64,000 nt of DNA, taken from positions 336,974 to 400,973 of the forward strand of contig NZ_HE611051.1 of NCBI RefSeq assembly GCF_000285575.1, read 5' to 3'. Positions 55,563 through 64,000 of this stretch are shown here, piece by piece. The notes beneath the pieces were generated by a model. The model worked only from the letters and a program-made list of their open reading frames with translations, searched no databases and had not been told where the DNA came from. The translations under genes were made by a program, and so were the position numbers. This DNA comes from Clostridium senegalense JC122 (GTDB lineage Bacteria; Bacillota; Clostridia; Clostridiales; Clostridiaceae). Each line of letters starts with the position of its first letter. Positions within the stretch are counted from its first letter, which is position 1.

Positions 55563-57182
55563 TTAATTAGTTTTTGCATTGTTTTTTAAAATCTTTAATT
55601 GTCTATATGACTCTACCAATAACATTATTGCTACTATTAACAATAATGCTCCTAATATTCCTAAGATTATGCTACCACCTGTAAATAGGTTTTGATATAT
55701 TAATATTAAAAGTGCTGATACTGTTACTATAAACATAAATATCATAGGTATTATTGCCATAGTATAATTTTTTCCAACCTTCATAAGCCATGTACTTAGT
55801 GCTAATAATGCTAAAGCTGCTAAAAGTTGATTTGCAGATCCAAATATAGGCCAAATCTTAGTATATCCATATAATGTTAATAAACCTGATGCTGCTACTG
55901 TTATTATAGTTGCAAACCATTTATTACAACAAACTTTTTTTATTTTTTTATCAGAATCTGAAAAAGTTTCTTGGAAAATATATCTTCCTATTCTTGTTGC
56001 TGAATCCAAACTAGTTAGTGCAAAAGATGCAAATGTTAGCATAATAAAAACTTTCCCTACTTTTACTGGCACCCCAAAGCTACTCATAAAATTTGCAATA
56101 CCACTAGCAAATACAGCTGCCGGTGCACCTTCTACACCTTTAAATGAGGCTACAGCTATTAATGCTATAACTGCAACTATTCCCTCTATAAGCATTGCAC
56201 CATATCCTACAAGTTTTGCATCTCCCTCTTTATTTATTTGTTTTGAAGATGTTCCAGAACCTATAAGAGAGTGAAAACCAGAAACTGCACCACAAGCTAC
56301 AGTTACAAATAAAAATGGAAATAAGGTTTCACCTTTTGCAGTTGTAAACCCTGCAAAGCTTGCAATTTCTAAAGTAGGATTACTTACAAATATTCCTATT
56401 GTTCCTAAAATCAACATTGAATATAGTAAAAATGAACATAAATAATCTCTTGGCTGAAGCAATATCCAGACTGGTAAAATTGATGCTGCTGCTATATATA
56501 TTATAAGTACTACCATCCATGCCCCTTTAGATAATTTAATTATTGGGAATAAGTATCCAACCCATACACATAAAAATAATAAAATAACTCCAACTACCGT
56601 TGATATACCTACACCTTTACCTTTTTTATTAACAAAAAATCCAAACCCTACTGCTAATATAATGAAAAGCATTGATGCTGTTCCCGCCTGTGCACCAGCT
56701 AAATTTTCTGGGTCATATGCAAATGAACTTGCACATATATCAGTAAATGCTGCAACAACTAAAATTAATGTAGACCATGCAAAAATATTAAATAATAATT
56801 TTCCTTTTTCTCCTAAAGTAGTTTTTATTATCTCTCCTATGCTTTTTCCATCATGTCTTATTGATGCGAAAAGTGAACCAAAATCATGTACTCCTCCAAC
56901 AAACACACTACCTACTAATATCCATAAATACACTGGTAGCCATCCAAATACTGAAGCAACAATTGGCCCAGTTATAGGTCCTGCACCTGCTATAGATGAA
57001 AAGTGATGTCCTAACAAAACTCTTGCATCAGCAGGCACATAATCCACATTATCAAACTTAGTATGTGCAGGTGTCTTTCTATTAAGGTCTATACCCCACT
57101 TTTTAGCAAGCCAACTTCCATAGGTTAAATAAGCGACAATAAATATCACTATAGCTCCTAAAAGCAAAACTATAGCATTCAT
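55563..57182 (-). CDS. cstA: Carbon starvation protein A-type peptide/pyruvate transporter
   Basis: I chose the ATG at 57180-57182 (AAAGGAGGC 6 nt upstream), giving 539 aa. It has about 14-16 helices. CstA/BtsT signatures: KWGIDLNRKTPAHTKFDNVD, DARVLLGHHFSSIAGAGPI, GGVHDFGSLFASIRHDGKSI and SGFHSLIGSGTSSKQI. Members import pyruvate or small peptides during carbon limitation. A typical core or common-accessory clostridial gene, transcribed singly. Confidence 0.92.
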   Translation of the reverse strand: MNAIVLLLGAIVIFIVAYLTYGSWLAKKWGIDLNRKTPAHTKFDNVDYVPADARVLLGHHFSSIAGAGPITGPIVASVFGWLPVYLWILVGSVFVGGVHDFGSLFASIRHDGKSIGEIIKTTLGEKGKLLFNIFAWSTLILVVAAFTDICASSFAYDPENLAGAQAGTASMLFIILAVGFGFFVNKKGKGVGISTVVGVILLFLCVWVGYLFPIIKLSKGAWMVVLIIYIAAASILPVWILLQPRDYLCSFLLYSMLILGTIGIFVSNPTLEIASFAGFTTAKGETLFPFLFVTVACGAVSGFHSLIGSGTSSKQINKEGDAKLVGYGAMLIEGIVAVIALIAVASFKGVEGAPAAVFASGIANFMSSFGVPVKVGKVFIMLTFASFALTSLDSATRIGRYIFQETFSDSDKKIKKVCCNKWFATIITVAASGLLTLYGYTKIWPIFGSANQLLAALALLALSTWLMKVGKNYTMAIIPMIFMFIVTVSALLILIYQNLFTGGSIILGILGALLLIVAIMLLVESYRQLKILKNNAKTN

Positions 57183-57245
57183 AAAAAAGCCTCCTTTAAT
57201 ATAATATTGAACATGTAAAATAACACTTATAAAATCCCAATACAA

Positions 57246-57648
57246 ATTTTGTAGAAATTTATATTAAAATGATTTTCTAAATGTTTTTAACACATCCTAT
57301 GTATAAAATTTCAAGTTCTATTTTTTTTGTTCTTTACAATATATATATTTATTTACTTTTCATTTATGTGTAATAAAAAAAATTAAAGATTTAAATATAA
57401 AATAAACTATATCTATTGTCAAAAATATAATAAAAAATGATTAATTTAAGAATCTAATAAAATATGCTTCTATATAATCCTTTTAAAGAAAAGATTTTAT
57501 TATTTTAGCTGTTTACTATAAAGAAATCATTAAATTTATATATGATATAATGTTATTAATTGTAAAATTTATTATTATGTATTCATTTAATGGTAATAAA
57601 AATCTGGTACTATATCAGTAACTATTTAATAACGATAGGAGTGAGAAA
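57246..57648. other. Divergent promoter region
   Basis: About 400 bp of AT-rich sequence between divergent cstA and the GNAT gene at 57649. Nothing beyond likely promoters. Confidence 0.4.
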
Positions 57649-58263
57649 ATGGGTGATTTAAATCTTCGTCTTATGACAGATTCAGAAGTAACATATTGGT
57701 ACACACAAGAGTTTGAAAAGGATTTTAACTTACAAGAAAGAAAACCTCTAGCTGATATTATAAAACTTCAAAATTCTGGTCAATATGATTTATTAGGACT
57801 ATTTGATGAACATTCTAATCAAATGGTTGGGTATGCAGCTATTTGGAAATCTCCAAATATAGATTTATTACTCTTAGATTATCTTGGCGTACCTTCACAC
57901 TTACGCAATAATGGACTAGGAAGTAAAATTTTATTGTACCTTAAAAAATACTACAAAAATAAATATATAATAGTAGAATCTGAACTGCCAGTTTCTGAAG
58001 ACTCTACTTCTGAAAATAATTTACGTAAGCGTAGAATAAACTTCTATAAAAGAAATGGATTTAAACCCTTATATGAAATGGCTACATGTGGCATGAGATG
58101 GCAGGCTTTAATTCTTAGTGATGACATTATATCAAGTCAATCAGAAATCTCTAAGATAATGGATGATCATAAAGCTATCTATGGCAAATCACGAAATGAT
58201 GTAAAGATTCCAATATATCAAGATGAAGTTCCAACTATGCCTTATTGGATGTTTAAAAAGTAA
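57649..58263 (+). CDS. GNAT-family acetyltransferase
   Basis: The 204-aa protein has one GNAT core (about 45-150) with LLLLDYLGVPSHLRNNGLGS, which includes the acetyl-CoA P-loop equivalent RNNGLGSK, and RINFYKRNGFKPLYEMATCG for the last strand-helix. The C-terminal 50 residues (SQSEISKIMDDHKAIYGKSR) are an added piece. GATAGGAGTG before the ATG. Substrate unknown. Confidence 0.8.
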   Translation: MGDLNLRLMTDSEVTYWYTQEFEKDFNLQERKPLADIIKLQNSGQYDLLGLFDEHSNQMVGYAAIWKSPNIDLLLLDYLGVPSHLRNNGLGSKILLYLKKYYKNKYIIVESELPVSEDSTSENNLRKRRINFYKRNGFKPLYEMATCGMRWQALILSDDIISSQSEISKIMDDHKAIYGKSRNDVKIPIYQDEVPTMPYWMFKK

Positions 58264-58321
58264 TATTCAATAAATACTTTTACTACATTATATTTTCCAA
58301 CTTAAGATATTTATATGAAAA

Positions 58322-58372
58322 AGTACCTATAGATGAAACTATTTTTTATTGCGTCCATTCTATAGGTACCAT
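58322..58372 (+). terminator. Terminator of the GNAT gene
   Basis: Arms GTACCTATAG and CTATAGGTAC with a 27-nt loop, followed by CATTTTTAA. Confidence 0.7.
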
Positions 58373-58445
58373 TTTTAAATCTAACCTTTTTATTAATTCT
58401 TTTTTAGATATTTTTTAATAAATTAAGACTTAACTCCAATCAATA

Positions 58446-58731
58446 TTAAATGCTCTTTAAACTTATATATAAACAAATAGCTCCTAATATTGTGCCTCCT
58501 AATAATAAACTTAGTATAAAAAACTTTTTAGGTTGAATAATCTTAGATTTTTCTCTATCACTAATAACCATATTTTTATTAAAGAAATGATTAAATAGAT
58601 CATAATAAATTAAAAACAATAAGTACATAATCATTATTAATTTTTTTACTAATTGGCCATTGCATTATGATTATAGCCCACATTAATATATCTTTTTTAT
58701 TAAAATATTTCTTATTAATTATTTCCTTCAT
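58446..58731 (-). pseudogene. Small membrane protein gene, frameshifted
   Basis: The ATG at 58729-58731 follows GGGAGGGG by 4 nt. The first frame reads MKEIINKKYFNKKDILMWAI and on to a T7 run at 58641-58647 (plus strand). Removing one A continues as ISKKLIMIMYLLFLIYYDLF and ends QPKKFFILSLLLGGTILGAI, a protein of about 94 aa with two or three helices. No family recognised; the last part resembles DUF1294 (LSLLGGSLGA type) but lacks its conserved ends. A strong ribosome site makes a real former gene likely. Confidence 0.6.
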
Positions 58732-58817
58732 AAAACCCCTCCCGATTTTACTCTGTATAATTTGTAAACAATACTAAAATAATTATAAAATCTCATAGTC
58801 TTTAATTTATATATAGT

Positions 58818-58855
58818 AAAAACTATGGATAAATATATGTCTATCCATAGTTTTT
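58818..58855 (-). terminator. Terminator of dnaE
   Basis: A 14-bp stem AAAAACTATGGATA/TATCCATAGTTTTT, about 105 bp beyond the dnaE stop. Confidence 0.8.
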
Positions 58856-58960
58856 AAAAGTTGTTCCTTTGTTGTAAAATTTTCTACTCATATTATTGTT
58901 ATTCTAGCCGTCCAAAATTTACAATATTTAATTAGAATGTGATTTTGAATCCTATAATAA

Positions 58961-61900
58961 CTATTTTTGTTCCATAACTTTTACGTTATTTTCTCCAAAA
59001 ATATCTTTTAAAAGTTTTATACTATCATACTCATTTTCTAGCCAATAACCTTTGTCTAACAAATATGATTTTCTATCATCAGCTGTACATAAATACACCG
59101 GAGTATTACCCTTTAAATCTAAAAATTTTCTTTTTATTTCTTCTGTAGCTAATTTTAACTTACTTTTATCCCCTACAAGAACATATATTTTATCCTTACT
59201 TATATTTACTAATGGATCTATCTGTTCACACAAAATTTTATTTTGCTCATCCTCTCGTACAGCAACCCTTCCTTTAACTAATACAACCTCATCTTCATTT
59301 AAGAGATTTCTATATCTTTCAAAAGTTTTAGGGAAAACTACAACTTCTATAGCTCCATATAAATCTTCTAAAGTCAAAAATGCCATCATAGTATTATTTT
59401 TAGTTATTTTTCTATTTACAGTTGAAATTAACCCTCCAACTATAACCCTATCATTATCGCTTACTTTAGAGTTATCTTCTTCTATATCTATATTATCTTC
59501 TAAGTTTTCACTTTTAAGCAAATCTGATATATTATGACTTGTCTGCATTTTTAAAGATTTTTCATAATCATCTAATGGATGACCAGATAAATATATTCCA
59601 GTCATTTCTTTTTCCATAGCTAAAATTGCTCTTTTATTAAATTCTTTTATATCAGGAAAATCTACTTCTGAATTTTCATCATCATCTAATATATCTGTAA
59701 ATAAACTTATTTGACCTTTTACATTTCTCTTTCTTTCATTATTTACACCCTCTAAAACTCTTTCATATACTGCTGAAAGTTTAGAACGATAAATAGCTAA
59801 AGAATCAAATGCACCAGATTTTATAAGACTTTCTACTGCTCTTTTATTTACAATAGATGTATCTATCTTATTGCAAAAATCCATAAATCCTGTGAACTTC
59901 CCTTTGTCCTCCCTATCTTTAGCAATAGATTCTATAACATTTTCTCCAACGTTTTTTATTGCTGAAAGTCCAAATCTTATACTATTTTCACTTACTGTAA
60001 AATCAGAATAACTTTCATTTATATCCGGTGGAAATACTTCTATACCTAATTGATTAGCAAATCTAATATAATATGCCACCTTTTCATTAATTCCTTTTAC
60101 GGAGTTTAACATTGCTGCAATAAACTCTGCTGGATAGTATCTCATTAAATAGGCTGTTTGATATCCTATTACAGCATAACAAGCAGCATGACTTTTATTG
60201 AAAGCATAAGAAGCAAAATCCATCATTTGGTCAAATATTTTATTTGCAGCCTCTTCTGAAATACCATTTCTAATGCAACCTGGCACTTCAACATTACCAT
60301 CATCATCTACAATACCATAGATAAAGTTTTTTCTTTCCTCTTCCATTACCTTATGCTTTTTCTTTGACATGGCCCTTCTAACCATATCACTTCGACCTAG
60401 TGAATATCCACCTAGCTTTCTAACTATTTCCATTACCTGTTCTTGATAAACCATAACTCCATAGGTTACATCTAGTATGTCTTCAAGTTCCTTTGTTTCA
60501 TACTGAACATTATTAGGATTTCTTTTACTTTCTATATACCTAGGTATCTCAGCCATAGGACCTGGTCTATAAAGACTTATTCCCGCTATAATATCTTCTA
60601 GAGAGTCTGGCTTTAACTCCTTCATGAAACTTGTCATACCCGCAGACTCTAGCTGGAATACCCCTACAGTTTTACCTTCACCTATCATTTTATAAACATT
60701 TTGATCATCTAAATCAATCTTGTCTAAATCTATATCAATTCCTCTATTTTCTTTTATAAATTTAACACAATCTCTCATTACAGTTAATGTTCTTAACCCA
60801 AGAAAGTCCATTTTCAAAAGTCCAAGTTCTTCTAAAGTTCCCATTGTGAATTGCGTAACTATCATTTCCTCATTTTTTTGAAGTGGCACATAGCTTACAA
60901 GAGGTTTAGATGCTATAACTACCCCAGCAGCATGAGTTGAACTATGTCTTGGAAGTCCCTCTAAATCCTTTGCCACATCTATAAGTTCTTTAACTCTTTC
61001 TTCATCATCATAGGCTTGTTTTAACTCTGGATTCATTTCTAGTGCTTTTTCTATTGTGATATTTAAAACTGTTGGAATCATTTTAGCTATTCTATCAACT
61101 TCTGCATAAGGATAATCCATAGCTCTTCCTACATCTCTTATACAAGCTCTTGGAGCCATGGTTCCAAAAGTTATAATTTGAGATACATTATCTTTTCCAT
61201 ACTTTTCAACAACATAATCTATAACCTTTTGTCTTCCTTCATAACAAAAATCTGAATCTATATCTGGCATGCTAACCCTTTCAGGATTTAAAAACCTTTC
61301 AAATATAAGTCCATATTTTATAGGATCAATTTTAGTTATATCCAAAGTATATGCAACTATAGCACCTGCAGCCGAACCCCTTCCCGGCCCTGTTGGTACA
61401 CCATTTTCATTTGCAAATTTTATAAAATCCCAAACTATCAAGAAATAATCTACATATCCCATTTCTCTAATTATTCTAAGCTCATACTCTAATCTATCTA
61501 TAAGATTTTGAGCCTGTTTATTTTTTTCCCCAATTAAATTAACTTCTTCATAGTTCAAATCTTTATCTTTTAGTACATTAAAAGCATCATATTTTTCTAT
61601 TAATCCCTCATAGCATACTTTTTTTAAATATTCATAAGCCTCAACGCCTTCTGGTAATGGAAACTTAGGCAATTTAGATTTATGAAATTCATAATCAAAA
61701 TCACACATTTCTGCAATTTTAACTGTATTCTCCAAAGCTTCTGGTATATATCCAAATGCTTTTTCCATTTCCTCTGGAGACTTTAAATAAAATTCATTAG
61801 ATGGATATCTCATTCTGTCTTTTTCTTCTACTGTTTTTCCTGTTTGTATACAAAGTAGGACATCGTGAGATTTGGCATCTTTTTTATCTATATAATGTAT

Positions 61901-62542
61901 ATCATTTGTACAAACTAACGGTATATCACATTCTTTAGATAACTCTATTAGCATTTCATTTACTTTTAACTGGTCCTCAAGGTTATGATATTGAAGTTCT
62001 AAATAAAAACCATCTTTAAATATTCTCTTAAATCTTAATGCAGCCTCTTTTGCTTTTTCTTTATTATTATTAATCAAATGTGATTGAACTTCTCCACCTA
62101 AACACGCACTTAACGCTATAATTCCTTCGCTATGATTTTGTAAAAATTCATGATCTATCCTTGGTTTATAATAAAATCCTTCTATAGATGCTTTAGATAC
62201 TATCTCCATTAAATTCTCATATCCACGCTCATTTTTAACAAGTAGCACTAAATGGTTTGTTTTATTTTCACTACGGTTATCTTTAATAAACATAGAGTTT
62301 GATGCTACATAAACTTCACAACCAATTATAGGTTTTATACCTGCTCCCTTAGCTGCTTTATAAAAGTCTACACATCCATACATAACGCCATGATCTGTTA
62401 TAGCTATACTTTTCATTCCTAGTTCTTTAGTTTTTTCAATTAATTTATTTATTTTACCTGAGCCATCTAAAAGACTATATCCTGTATGCACATGAAGATG
62501 AACAAATTTTCCTAAGTCCTCTTTATGTAAATTTTCATTCAT
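58961..62542 (-). CDS. dnaE: DNA polymerase III alpha subunit (DnaE)
   Basis: I chose the ATG at 62540-62542, 7 nt after GAGGAGG, giving 1193 aa. It replicates DNA; in Firmicutes it works next to PolC. The order is an N-terminal PHP domain (HLHVHTGYSLLDGSG), a polymerase palm with FERFLNPERVSMPDIDSDF (the catalytic Asp residues), a thumb and fingers (PGRGSAAGAIVAYTLDI, then YRPGPMAEIPRYIE), a tandem HhH, and an OB fold (VIVGGLISTVNRKITKNNTM). The frame is fully open across several A/T runs, including a T7 near 61521. Housekeeping gene. Confidence 0.96.
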   Translation of the reverse strand: MNENLHKEDLGKFVHLHVHTGYSLLDGSGKINKLIEKTKELGMKSIAITDHGVMYGCVDFYKAAKGAGIKPIIGCEVYVASNSMFIKDNRSENKTNHLVLLVKNERGYENLMEIVSKASIEGFYYKPRIDHEFLQNHSEGIIALSACLGGEVQSHLINNNKEKAKEAALRFKRIFKDGFYLELQYHNLEDQLKVNEMLIELSKECDIPLVCTNDIHYIDKKDAKSHDVLLCIQTGKTVEEKDRMRYPSNEFYLKSPEEMEKAFGYIPEALENTVKIAEMCDFDYEFHKSKLPKFPLPEGVEAYEYLKKVCYEGLIEKYDAFNVLKDKDLNYEEVNLIGEKNKQAQNLIDRLEYELRIIREMGYVDYFLIVWDFIKFANENGVPTGPGRGSAAGAIVAYTLDITKIDPIKYGLIFERFLNPERVSMPDIDSDFCYEGRQKVIDYVVEKYGKDNVSQIITFGTMAPRACIRDVGRAMDYPYAEVDRIAKMIPTVLNITIEKALEMNPELKQAYDDEERVKELIDVAKDLEGLPRHSSTHAAGVVIASKPLVSYVPLQKNEEMIVTQFTMGTLEELGLLKMDFLGLRTLTVMRDCVKFIKENRGIDIDLDKIDLDDQNVYKMIGEGKTVGVFQLESAGMTSFMKELKPDSLEDIIAGISLYRPGPMAEIPRYIESKRNPNNVQYETKELEDILDVTYGVMVYQEQVMEIVRKLGGYSLGRSDMVRRAMSKKKHKVMEEERKNFIYGIVDDDGNVEVPGCIRNGISEEAANKIFDQMMDFASYAFNKSHAACYAVIGYQTAYLMRYYPAEFIAAMLNSVKGINEKVAYYIRFANQLGIEVFPPDINESYSDFTVSENSIRFGLSAIKNVGENVIESIAKDREDKGKFTGFMDFCNKIDTSIVNKRAVESLIKSGAFDSLAIYRSKLSAVYERVLEGVNNERKRNVKGQISLFTDILDDDENSEVDFPDIKEFNKRAILAMEKEMTGIYLSGHPLDDYEKSLKMQTSHNISDLLKSENLEDNIDIEEDNSKVSDNDRVIVGGLISTVNRKITKNNTMMAFLTLEDLYGAIEVVVFPKTFERYRNLLNEDEVVLVKGRVAVREDEQNKILCEQIDPLVNISKDKIYVLVGDKSKLKLATEEIKRKFLDLKGNTPVYLCTADDRKSYLLDKGYWLENEYDSIKLLKDIFGENNVKVMEQK

Positions 62543-62588
62543 ATCCATCCTCCTCTCTTATTTTTATTTATGCACTTTAAACTATTAA

Positions 62589-63140
62589 TTACTTTTTAAG
62601 ACTACCTTTTATAATTAATCTTTCACTTCCATCATCACTACATGTTACAAGGGTTATTGTAGGAGTTGAAGTTTCCTTTAAAACATCCATATTATTAGGC
62701 TTTACAATTTCGCTGCCACTTACTTCATAAGTGTAGTTTGAATCATATGTAGTAAATTTTATTATATCACCTTTTTTTAGTTGATCTAATTTTAAAAAGA
62801 ACTCTCCTGTAGAATAATTTCTATGTCCAGCTAATGCAAAATTTCCATTTTCACCTGCCATTGCAGTATTCAAAAAATGACCTACAGCATAATCAATTGT
62901 ATCTCCCTCTGTTCCTTCCTTAACTGCTACCTTTAATCCAATATTAGGTATTTCAAGAATTCCAAGAACAGTTGTATCTTCTATTTTCCCCTCTTTTACA
63001 CTTTTTTCAAAACTTTGAATATACTTATCTTGTGCCTTTTTAGTTTTAAACTTATTATTAGTCCCCATAGCTATCATGGCAATACCTGAAATTAATAAAA
63101 TTCCAGCTAATCCATTTATCAATATTTTTTTTACACTCAA
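62589..63140 (-). CDS. srtD: Sortase (class D type)
   Basis: The 183-aa protein starts with TTG, 8 nt after GGAGGAG. The N-terminal helix (about 5-26; ILINGLAGILLISGIAMIAM) anchors the enzyme. The sortase barrel has the catalytic His106 in FALAGHRNYSTGEFF, Cys167 in ITLVTCSDD and Arg174 in GSERLIIKG. The TLxTC...RLI pattern and length fit class D, which attaches LPxTG-type proteins to the wall in spore-forming Firmicutes. It lies 40 bp before dnaE; no LPxTG substrate is seen nearby. Confidence 0.85.
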   Translation of the reverse strand: MSVKKILINGLAGILLISGIAMIAMGTNNKFKTKKAQDKYIQSFEKSVKEGKIEDTTVLGILEIPNIGLKVAVKEGTEGDTIDYAVGHFLNTAMAGENGNFALAGHRNYSTGEFFLKLDQLKKGDIIKFTTYDSNYTYEVSGSEIVKPNNMDVLKETSTPTITLVTCSDDGSERLIIKGSLKK

Positions 63141-63592
63141 AATCTATTCTCCTCCTAAAAATAATTACTTTTTATATTATACACCATATGTGATTTAATT
63201 TTTATATTCCAAATTATACTATTTGTGTCAAAAGAATTAATTTTTATTTAGCTTTTTAAATTCACAACTCTATTTTAAATATATATTTGAAATTTTTCTT
63301 AAGACATCTAAATACTATTTTAATTGTTTCCATAATTATATATTTTAGAATAAAATATATAAAACTAGTAAATAAAAAATAAATTTAACTTTATTTTACT
63401 ATAAATAAAATTAAATTTAAAACTTTTCTATATGTACAGGAAAATAAGTTGTTAACTAATAAATACAATATTAATCTTTATTTTTTAAACTTGATAAATA
63501 AATTTAAAATAAACTTAAAAACCTATAAAACTTTTAAATAAAAAATATAAAATAAATAGTTATTTTAAACTAATATTTTATATTTTTCATTA
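63141..63592. other. Intergenic stretch, nothing recognised
   Basis: About 450 bp, extremely AT-rich. No gene, repeat or terminator seen beyond the presumed sortase promoter. Confidence 0.4.
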
Positions 63593-64000
63593 TTAATAAA
63601 ATTTCACTGCATTTTTATAATATTTTATTCCAAAATACCCTATAAATATATATATGCTATAACAACATATAAGACTGCATAAAGAAGGTATAAATATAGT
63701 TCTACCCATTAACTTTTCTACTATTAAGTTTACGAAAACATTATCTAATGTTGCAATTATTAACGGCACTATAAATATGGTTTTTATTTTTTATTTATAA
63801 TTTTATTTATTGAATTATTTGATACACCTAAATTTTTCAATGTAAAATATTTTTCTTTTTCACTATATACACTATTTATTTGCCTTAATAAAATAGTTCC
63901 GCCATTACATATAATTAAAATTAAAAATATAAATCCACCTAAAAAAGCATTGGTCCGTAAGTTTTTAAATCCATTTTATAGCGTCCAATATATGAATTGA
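63593..64000 (-). pseudogene. FtsX-type permease C-terminal part, frameshifted, 5' end outside window
   Basis: The first frame from the window edge reads FLGGFIFLILIICNGGTILL and KYFTLKNLGVSNNSINKII, a typical FtsX end-domain (ILKxLGxS pattern). It then meets a stop next to T5/T6 runs (63781-63792). Adding one A continues as IFIVPLIIATLDNVFVNLIV, two more helices, and ends KYYKNAVKFY at 63593. It looks like the tail of a BceB-like permease. The rest, and any ATPase or two-component partner, lie beyond the window. Confidence 0.65.

Noticed and set aside
58446-58731. DUF1294 protein
   Set aside because: Only the LLLGG helix resembles the family; the conserved Asp-Lys start and the Arg-His-Lys end are absent.

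Overview
The window is AT-rich DNA with clostridial gene content: dnaE, pfkA, pyk with a C-terminal phosphohistidine domain, a class D-type sortase, cstA, a T-box-controlled brnQ, 2,4-diaminopentanoate dehydrogenase and an agr-type sensor kinase. This points to Clostridium sensu stricto. The species cannot be fixed from the sequence alone. No tRNA, rRNA or CRISPR array was seen.

Layout. (1) 1-11.5 kb, mostly minus strand: a frameshifted LytTR regulator and its AgrC-like kinase, an isolated ornithine-degradation dehydrogenase, a broken DUF1461-like membrane gene, a two-gene unit pairing an amphipathic-repeat protein with a CBM48 glycogen-binding protein, a pentapeptide-like/channel fusion, a zinc-ribbon protein, and brnQ behind an Ile-type T-box and a 23-codon coupled leader ORF. 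(2) 11.5-20.2 kb: an ACT-domain protein, a cation symporter with the collapsed ghost of a second copy upstream, a large secreted DUF3472-like protein broken by a frameshift, a tiny secreted CxxC protein, a frameshifted CNNM/CorC-type protein, and a RiPP unit (30-aa precursor plus radical SAM/SPASM maturase). (3) 20.4-43.3 kb, minus strand: an accessory island that looks less AT-rich and is devoted to antimicrobial defence. It has two two-component/FtsX-ABC modules, an ABC transporter whose permease carries an M1-like peptidase domain, a bcrRABD bacitracin-resistance cluster, a tandem GNAT protein, an erythromycin-esterase-like lipoprotein and an HD hydrolase. It also holds a decayed IS200 tnpA, a 93-bp element present twice, and a ghost of a kinase/ABC junction. 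(4) 44-64 kb: rlmD, a RAYT-like HUH transposase beside inverted REPIN-like repeats, a threonine aldolase, an MCP, pyk-pfkA, cstA, dnaE, a sortase, and the tail of a broken FtsX permease.

How it fits together. The island genes form self-contained sense-and-export or modify units: kinase and regulator sense a compound, and the ABC pair handles it. BcrR would sense bacitracin and switch on BcrAB plus an undecaprenyl-pyrophosphate phosphatase. The two RNA leaders upstream of the GNAT and Ere-like genes share sequence blocks and may be antibiotic-responsive attenuators.

Two points stand out across the window. First, seven genes carry nine single-base frameshifts, all in or beside A/T homopolymers, while long core genes such as dnaE stay open. 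This is either real decay or phase variation in accessory genes, or a homopolymer basecalling problem. Second, the best candidates for undescribed systems are the RiPP pair at 18.4-20.2 kb, the clostridial RAYT/REPIN pair at 45.8-48.3 kb, and the amphipathic-repeat/CBM48 pair at 4.6-6.4 kb.
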